From Azospirillum humicireducens (GTDB lineage Bacteria > Pseudomonadota > Alphaproteobacteria > Azospirillales > Azospirillaceae), in contig NZ_CP028902.1 of assembly GCF_001639105.2 (NCBI RefSeq), forward strand, positions 308,150 through 372,149: a stretch of DNA of 64,000 nucleotides, in the 5' to 3' direction. The notes under the pieces were generated by a model that saw only the letters and a program-made list of their open reading frames with translations, ran no database searches and was not told the origin of the DNA. Made by a program: the position numbers and the translations under genes. This document shows positions 29,101 through 38,100 of the stretch, piece after piece (position 1 is the first letter of the stretch; every line of letters starts with the position of its first letter).

Positions 29101-32100
29101 TGGCCCTGACCCCCGGCACGCCGGTGCGCATCGACCAGTCCGGCGACGCCACGGCGAACGACGGCGGGGCGGGCTGGAGCGGCGGCACGCTGACCGTGCA
29201 GCGCTCGGCCACCGGCTCGACGGCCAACGGCGCCTGGACGGCCGACCGCTTCGGCTTCGCCGGCTCCGTCATCACCGCCACCGGCACCGCCGCCAGCGGC
29301 ACCCTGTCGGAGGGCGGCACCGACTTCGCCACCTACAGCCTCTCCGGCGGCGTGCTGACCGTCACCTTCACCGCCAACGCCACCGCGGCGCGCGTCTACG
29401 CCCTTCTGAACGCCCTCACCTACGACAACGAGACGCCGGCCGGCACCGTCACCCTGACGGTGACGCTGACCAACACCAACGGCACCGCCACCGCCACGAC
29501 CACGGTGACCAGCGACGTGGTGACGGTGACGGCGACCGGCGACGGCGCCTCCATCGACGTCACCGACGGGGTGGATCTGCGCGAGGCGCTGGCCATCGCG
29601 GCGGCGCTTGGCGGCACGCCGACCATCCGCTTCGGCTCGGCGCTCGCCGGCCAGACGATCACGCTGGGCAGCGGACTGACCCTGTCGGCCAGCCAGAGCT
29701 GGGACACCGGGGCGGCCGATGGGCTGGTGATCGCCGGCAGCGGGCTGACGCTGAACAGCGGCGTCACGCTGACGGTGACCACCGGCACCGGCACGGCGGC
29801 GACCCTGTCGGCCCCGCTGAGCGGCGCCGGCGGGCTGACCAAGGACGGGGCGGGCACGCTGACCCTGTCGGGGACCAACACCCACAGCGGCACGACGACG
29901 CTGAACGCCGGCGAGCTGGTGCTGACCGGCGGGTCGGCCATCGCCGACACGGCGGCGGTGTCGGTGAGCGGCGGCACGATGCGGCTGGCGGCGGACGAGA
30001 CCATCGGCACGCTGAACGGCACGGGCGGCACGCTGACCCTGGCCGGCCACACGCTGACGGCCAGCGGGGCGGTGCTGAACGCCGGCGGCATGGACCGCGG
30101 CGCCAACGACACCGGCACGCTCGCCAGCAGCTACGCCGGCGGCGCGACCATCACCGGCACCAGCGGCGCCGATTCCATCAGCGGCGGCAGCGGCGCAGAC
30201 CGCATCGACGGCGGCGCCGGCAACGACACGATCCGCGGCGGCGCCGGCGACGACACGCTGATCGGCGGCGATGGCGACGACACCTTCGACTACACCGGCA
30301 ACCGCCAGAACGATTTCATCGCCAACAACGCCTTCATCGACAGCATCGACGGCGGCGCCGGCACCGACAGCCTGCTGTTCGGCGGCACAAACGGCCTGAC
30401 CCTTAATGCCAGCGTCTCCTTCGCGCGGGTCGGCTTGGTCGAGCGGATCGACGCCATCGCCACATCCGGAGCTCTCAGCATCACGCTGAACGCCAACGCC
30501 TACACCGCCGGCATCCGCACCGTCGACCTGTCCGGCGACACCAACGCGACCGGCACCAACACCATCAGCGTCTCCGAGTTGGCCGGCGGCATGACCCTGA
30601 TCGGCAGCGCCGGCAACGACAGCATCACGGGAACCGCCTACGCCGACACCATCCGCGGCGGCGCCGGCAACGACGTCTTCCTCTACATGACCTACGCGTC
30701 CCTGTTCTCCAACAACGCCCTGATTGACAGCATCGACGGCGGCGACGGCACCGACAGCCTGCGCATCGGGTCGGTCGGCACCGCGTTCACCATCACCGCC
30801 ACCGACAGCTTCGCCACCCGCGTCAGCAACGTCGAGACTCTGGCCGCCGCACCCAACTCCGCCGCGGTCAGCGTGACGGTCGGCGACGGCTTCTACAACG
30901 CCGGCTTCCGCACCATCGACTTCAGCGGCGACACCAACACCAGCGGTGAGAACCTCATCGACGCCAGCGCGGTGACGGCGGGCGACCTGACCCTGACCGG
31001 TTCGGCCGGCAACGACACGATCCGCGGCGGCGCCGGAAACGACACCATCAGCGGCGGCGGCCGCAACGACACGCTCTACGGCAACGGCGGCGACGACCTC
31101 ATCGACGGCGGGGCCGGCACCGACACGCTGGACGGCGGCGCCGGCAACGACACCCTCACCAGCGGCACCGGCGACGACACCCTCACCGGCGGCGCCGGCA
31201 ACGACGTCTTCAAGGACAGCGTCAGCAACCTGACCGGCAGCATCATCACCGACATCGCCGAGGGCGACGCCATCCAGTTGGCGTCGGTGAGCGGGCTGAC
31301 CGCCGCCAACATCAGGATCACCGGGGCCGGGCCCACGCTGGAGATCGACACCGACGGCACCGACTTCAGCACGGTCGAGGTGTCGGTCGCCGTGCCGAAC
31401 GCCACGGCCAACAGCTTCACCGTGAGCAGCGCCAACAACGGCGCCGACACCCTGTTCAACCTGAGGGTTGCGCCGGTCATCGCGAATCTGTCCGGCGACA
31501 GCGTGGCCCTGACCCCCGGCACGCCGGTGCGCATCGACCAGTCCGGCGACGCCACGGCGAACGACGGCGGGGCGGGCTGGAGCGGCGGCACGCTGACCGT
31601 GCAGCGCTCGGCCACCGGCTCGACGGCCAGCGGCGCCTGGACGGCCGACCGCTTCGGCTTCGCCGGCTCCGTCATCACCGCCACCGGCACCGCCGCCAGC
31701 GGCACCCTGTCGGAGGGCGGCACCGACTTCGCCACCTACAGCCTCTCCGGCGGCGTGCTGACCGTCACCTTCACCGCCAACGCCACCGCGGCGAGAGTCG
31801 GCGCCCTGCTCAACGCCCTCACCTACGAGAACGACACGCCGGCCGGCACGGTCACCCTGACGGTGACGCTGAGCAACGCCAACGGCGCCAGCACCAGCGC
31901 CACGACCACGGTGACCAGCGACGTGGTGACGGTGACGGCGACCGGCGACGGCGCCTCCATCGACGTCACCAACGGGGTGGATCTGCGCGAGGCGCTGACC
32001 ATCGCGGCGGCGCTCGGCGGCACGCCGACCATCCGCTTCGGCTCGGCGCTCGCCGGCCAGACGATCACGCTGGGCAGCGGACTGACCCTGTCGGCCAGCC

Positions 32101-35100
32101 AGAGCTGGGACACCGGGGCGGCCGATGGGCTGGTGATCGCCGGCAGCGGGCTGACGCTGAACAGCGGCGTCACGCTGACGGTGACCACCGGCACCGGCAC
32201 GGCGGCGACCCTGTCGGCCCCGCTGGACGGGGCCGGCGGCCTGACCAAGGACGGGGCCGGCACGCTGACCCTGTCGGGGGCCAACACCCACACCGGCACG
32301 ACGACGCTGAACGCCGGCGAGCTGGTGCTGACCGGCGGGTCGGCCATCGCCGACACGGCGGCGGTGTCGGTGAGCGGCGGCACGCTGCGGCTGGCGGCGG
32401 ACGAGACCATCGGCACGCTGAACGGCACGGGCGGCACGCTGACCCTGGCCGGCCACACGCTGACGGCCAGCGGGGCGGTGCTGAACGCCGGCGGCATGGA
32501 CCGCGGCGCCAACGACACCGGCACGCTCGCCAGCAGCTACGCCAGCGGCGCGACCATCACCGGCACCAGCGGCAACGACTCCATCATCGGCGGCAGCGGG
32601 GACGACAGCATCGACGGCGGGGCCGGCAACGACACCATCCGCGGCGGGGCCGGCGCCGACACGCTGATCGGCGGCAACGGCGACGACACCTTCGACTACA
32701 CCAACGGCGCATCCGCCGACTTCGCCGCCAACAGCGCCCTCATCGACAGCATCGACGGCGGCACGGGCACCAACACCCTGCTGGTCGGCGGCACCGGCGG
32801 CTTCACGGTGGGCAACGCGGTCAGCTTCGCGCGGGCGTCCCAGATCCAGCGGATCGCCGCCATCGCCTCCTCCTCCTCCCTGTCCATCTCTCTGAATGCC
32901 AACGCCTACACCACCGGCATCCGCAGCATCGACCTGTCCGGCGACACCGACGCGGGCGGCGCCAACTCCGTCAGCGCGCAGCAGATGGGCGGCGGGGTGA
33001 CGATCATTGGCGGCAGCGGCAACGAGAGCCTCACCGGAAGCGCCTACGACGACACCATCCTGGGCGGCTCCGGCAACAGCGTCATCACCGGCAGCGGTGG
33101 CGCCGACAGCCTGAGCGGCGGCGACGGCGACGATGTCTTCGTCTACGCGAACAGCACGGTCCTGTTTTCCGCCAACGTCCTGGTCGACAGCATCGACGGC
33201 GGGGCCGGCAACGACGCCATCCGGTTGGGCAACTCCGGCTTCACCATCGGGTCCAGCGACAGCTTCGCCACCCGGATCAGCAACGTCGAGCGCATCATCG
33301 CCTCCGGCACAACGGTCAACCCGATCAGCATCACCGTCGGCAACGACTTCTACAACGCCGGCTTCCGCGCCATCGATCTCAGCGCCGACACCAGCTCGCA
33401 GGGTCAGAACCTCATCGACGCCAGCAGGGTGACGGCGGGCGGCCTGACCCTGATTGGCTCCACCGGCCCGGACAGCATCCTGGGCGGCAGCGGCAACGAC
33501 ACCATCAACGGCGGCAGCGGCGCCGACACCATTCTCGGCGGGGCGGGCAACGACAGCATCGACGGCGGCACGGGGAACGACAGCATCGACGGCGGCGACG
33601 GCGACGACACCATCGACGGCGGGGCCGGCGTCGACACAATCGACGGCGGGGTCGGCAACGACCGCTTCCAAGGCACCAACACCACCCTGACCGGGGACAG
33701 GATCACCGACTTCGGGACGGGCGACGCGCTGTACCTCATCGGCAGGTCCGGCCTGACGGCCGCGAACATCCGCGTGACGGGCACCGGAAACGCGGCGGTC
33801 GTTGAGATCGACATCAACGCGACAACCTTCGCCACGGTCGAGGTGACCATCGCGACCCCCGGCCTCGTCACCAGCGGCTTCATCGCGGCCGCCGCGAACG
33901 GCAACGCCGACACGCAGTTCACGCTGAACTCGGCGCCGCTCATCCGCAACCTGAACGGCGACAGCGTGGCCCTGACCGCCGGCTCCGCCTTGCTCGACCA
34001 GGGCACCGCCGCCACGGTCGAGGACGCCGAGAACGACTCCGCCGGCTGGGCCGGCGGGACGCTCACCGTGAAGCGCTCGGCCACCGGAGCCACGGCGAAC
34101 GGCGCCTGGACGGCCGACCGGTTCGGCTTCACCGGCTCGGCCATCACGGCGACCGGGACGACGAGCGGCACCCTGTCGGAAGGCGGCACCGATTTCGCCA
34201 CCTACAGCATCAGCGGCGGCACGCTGACCATCACCTTCACCGCGGGCGCCACCTCGGCGCGCATCGGCGCCCTGCTGTCCGCCATCACCTACCGCAACGA
34301 CACGCCCGCCGGAACGGTGTCCCTGACGGTGACGCTGACCGACGGCAACGGCGGCAGCGCGACCGCAACGACCACGGTGACCAGCGACGTGGTGACGGTG
34401 ACGGCGACCGGCGACAGCGCCACCATCGATGTGACCGACGGCGTCGACCTGCGCGAGGCGCTGGCCATCGCCGCGGCGCTCGGCGGCACGCCGACCATCC
34501 GCTTCGACGCCGGGCTCGCCGGCCAGACGATCACTCTGGCCAGCGGCCTGACCCTGTCGGCCAGCCAGAGCTGGGACGCGAGCGCCGCCGATGGGCTGGT
34601 GATCGCCGGCAGCGGGCTGACGCTGGACAGCGGCGTGACCCTGACGGTGACCAACGGCACCGGCACGGCGGCGACCCTGGCCGCCACGCTGACCGGCGCC
34701 GGCACCCTTGACAAGCAGGGCGCCGGCACGCTGACCCTGTCGGGAAGCAACAGCTACGGCGCGACGAACGTGTCCGCCGGCACGCTGGCGGTGGCGAGCG
34801 ACGGCAACCTCGGAGCGGGCGGCGTCACCCTGGCGGCGGGAAGCACCCTGCAGGTCACCGGCGCCACCACCATCGACAACGCCGTCGCCCTGACCGGAGC
34901 GGCGACCCTCCAGACCGACGCGGCGGTGACCCTGTCGGGCGCCCTCTCGGGCTCGGCGATCCTGACCAAGAGCGGCACCGGCACCCTCACCTTGAGCAAC
35001 ACCGCCAACGGCACCGGCATGAGCGGCGGCCTGACCGTGACGGCGGGCGCGCTGTCGGTGGACACGGATTCCGCCCTGAGCGGCGGCACGGTGACGCTGG

Positions 35101-38100
35101 ACGGCGGCACGCTGCGCATCTCCGCGGCCACCACCGTCGACAACGCCATCGCCCTCGGCAGCGGCGGCGGCATCGTGGAGGCACAGAGCGGAAGCATCGC
35201 CCTGACGGGAGCCTTGTCCGGCAGCGGCGCGCTGACCCTCAGCGGCGGCGGCACCCTGACCCTGTCGGGAAGCAACAGCCACAGCGGCGGCACCACGCTT
35301 ACCGGCACCGGCACCGTCGTGGTCGGGTCGGACGCCGCCTTCGGCACCGGCGCCGTCACGGTGAGCGGCGGCGGCATCGCCATCACGGCCAGCCGCAGCC
35401 TGTCCAACGCCATCGCCCTGACCCTGACCTCCACCGCCCTGTCGGTGGCCGCGGGCGCCACCCTGACCCTGAGCGGCACCCTGTCGGGAAGCGGCGCTCT
35501 GGAGAAGACGGACGCCGGCACGCTGATCCTGTCGGGAACCGCCGGCTTCGCCGGAGCGACGACGGTCACCGCCGGCACGCTGCTGGTCAGCGGCGCCCTG
35601 TCCGACACCTCCGGAGTCACCGTCGCCAGCGGCGCGACCCTGGGCGGCACCGGCAGCATCGCCGGGGCGGTCGGGATCGCCTCGGGCGGCGCAATCGCGC
35701 CGGGAACCGGCGCCGGGACCGCAGGCACGCTGACGCTGAGCGGCGGGTTGACCATCGCGTCCGGCGGCACGCTGCGGGCCGACATCAACGGCAATACGGC
35801 GGGCAGCGGTTACGACCGGATCGCCGTGACCGGCGCCGTCGACGTTTCCGGGGCCACGCTGTCGATCACCCAAGGCTATACCCCGGCCCAGGGCGACCGC
35901 TTCATCCTCGTCGCCAACGACGGAAGCGACGCCGTGACGGGCCTGTTCAGCAGCGTCGCCGAAGGCGCGCTGCTGACCGTCGGCGGCACGGTGTATCGTG
36001 TGTCCTATGCGGGCGACACCGGCAACGATCTGGTGCTGACCGTCGTCCCGACCGTCACCGCCGCCGCCATCACGGTCACCGGCGCCACGGGAACCGGCGG
36101 AGTCTACCGCATCGGCGACACCGTGACGGTGAGCTGGGACAGCACCGCGACCGGCGACGGCAACGCCGCGCTGACCAGCGTCACCGTCGATTTCAGCCAG
36201 TTCGGCGGCGGCTCCGCGGTGGTCGCGACCAACGCGGAGGGCATCTGGACGGCCAGCTACACCATCGTCTCCGGCGGCCTTGAGGCGACGGGACGCACCG
36301 TCGGGATCACCGCGAACGGCCCCGACGGCACGGCCACGACGACCAGCGCCAGTAGCACCTCGGCCGCCGTCGATCCGCTAGCCCCCACCGTCACCGGTGT
36401 CACCGCCACCACCGCCGACGGCGCCTACAAGGCCGGCGACACCATCACCATCCAGGTCACCTTCAGCCAGGCGGTCACCGTCACCGGGACACCGGCACTG
36501 ACCCTGGAGACGGGTGCCACCGACCGGACGGCCAGCTATAGCGGCGGCTCCGGCACCGCGACGCTGACCTTCACCTATACGGTGCAGGCCGGCGACACGT
36601 CCGCCGACCTCGACGCCGTGTCCGCGGTGGCGCTGGCGCTGAACGCCGGCGGCATCCAGGACGCAGCCGGCAACGCGGCGGTGCTGACGTTGCCGGCGCC
36701 GGGGGCCGGCGGCTCGCTCGGCGCCAACAAGGCCATCGTCATCGACACCACCGCCCCGACCCTGGGCACCGCCAGCCTGACCGCGGCGACCGACAGCGGC
36801 GCCTCCGCCAGCGACGGCATCACCAACGCGACGGATCCAGCATTCTCGGTCACCGTGGCCGAGGCCGGGCTGACGCTGGAGCTGCTGCGCGGCAACAGCG
36901 TGGTCGCCACCATCACCTCGACCGCCGGCACCAACACGCTGACCCACAGCGGGGCGGCGGAGGGCTCCGGGCTTTCCTACCGTGTGCGGGTGACCGACGC
37001 GGCGGGCAATCAAACGACCTCCGAGGCGGCGACGGTGACCATCGACCGCAGCGCCCCGACCGTCTCCGCCCCGGCCGGCCAGACCATCGCGGAGGACGGC
37101 ACCACGGGCGCCCTGACCGTCACCGTCGGCGACGGGGTGACCGCGGCGGGCACCGTGCAGTTCACCGCAACCTCCAGCGACACGGTCCTGATACCGTCCA
37201 GCGGCATCCAGATCACCGGCAGCGGCGCCGACCGCACGGTCACCGTGACCCCCGCGGCCGACCGCTTCGGTAGCGCCCACATCACCCTGACCATGACCGA
37301 CGAGGCCGGCAACACCGCCACGGAGACCTTCACCGTCACCGTGACCCCCGTCGCCGAGACCCCGGTGGTGAGCGGCGCCACCGGCACCAGCGAGGACACG
37401 CTGTCCGCGGTCATCGCCATCGCGCGGGCCAGTGCCGACGGGGCGGAGATCAGCCACTTCCGCATTTCCGGCATCACCGGCGGCACGCTTTACCGCAACC
37501 CCGACCGGAGCGGCGCGATCACCGATGGCGACCTCATCACCGCCGCCGAGGCCACCGCGGTTTACTTCCTGCCATCCCAGAACGCCAACACAGCGGATGG
37601 CAGCCTTTTCGGATTCCAGGTCCAAGGGGCGCGCGACGCCAGCGGCAACGGGCTGAGCCCGACCGCAGCGGCGGTCACCCTCACCGTGTCGGCGGTCAAC
37701 GACGCACCGGTGCTGGGCGGCGCCACCTCCGGTCAGACCATCACCGACAAGGAGACGGCACAGCCCTTCGCCTCCTATACGATCGACGATCCCGACAATG
37801 GTCAGTCTCTGACGATCAGCATCGCCTATGATCCGGCAACCGGCCGATTCGAGAATGCGGAAGGCTTCACGGCCGCGGGCGGCCAGTTGAGCTTCACCGG
37901 CACCTCCGCCGCCGCACAAACCGCGCTGCGGGGCCTGACCTTCATTCCCAGCGAGAACCGCAACGCCCCCGGCACGGTGGAGGCCGTCGCCTTCACCCTG
38001 ACCGCAACCGATAGCGCGGGCGCCGTCGCCATGGCCGGAGCCGGCCTCTCCGTCCGGTCCGTGAACGACGCCCCGACCATCGTCGGCACACTGTCTGTCC

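Larger units (their letters stand above)
25051..33675 (+). repeat. RTX-type calcium-binding nonapeptide blocks
   Basis: GGxGxDxUx repeats such as GGAGNDTIDGGSGNDSILGG occur in blocks at about 25051-25320, 26015-26400, 27760-27880, 28590-28810, 30163-30283, 30993-31213, 32565-32690 and 33450-33670. They fold as calcium-filled beta rolls in secreted proteins. Each block ends with a non-RTX segment (DDTFDYT or NDVFKD). Confidence 0.88.

Noticed and set aside
25051..33675. Regularly spaced short repeats as a CRISPR array
   Set aside because: The repeats are in-frame codons for RTX nonapeptides and protein modules, with no constant spacer length and no cas genes in the window.
23106..35873. A 4255-codon open frame on the minus strand, antisense to the giant gene
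   Set aside because: Its protein is a low-complexity string of Gly, Ala, Val, Arg, Asp and Gln that mirrors the repeats of the plus-strand gene, with no family motifs. Strong third-position GC bias in a repetitive gene keeps the antisense frame free of stops.
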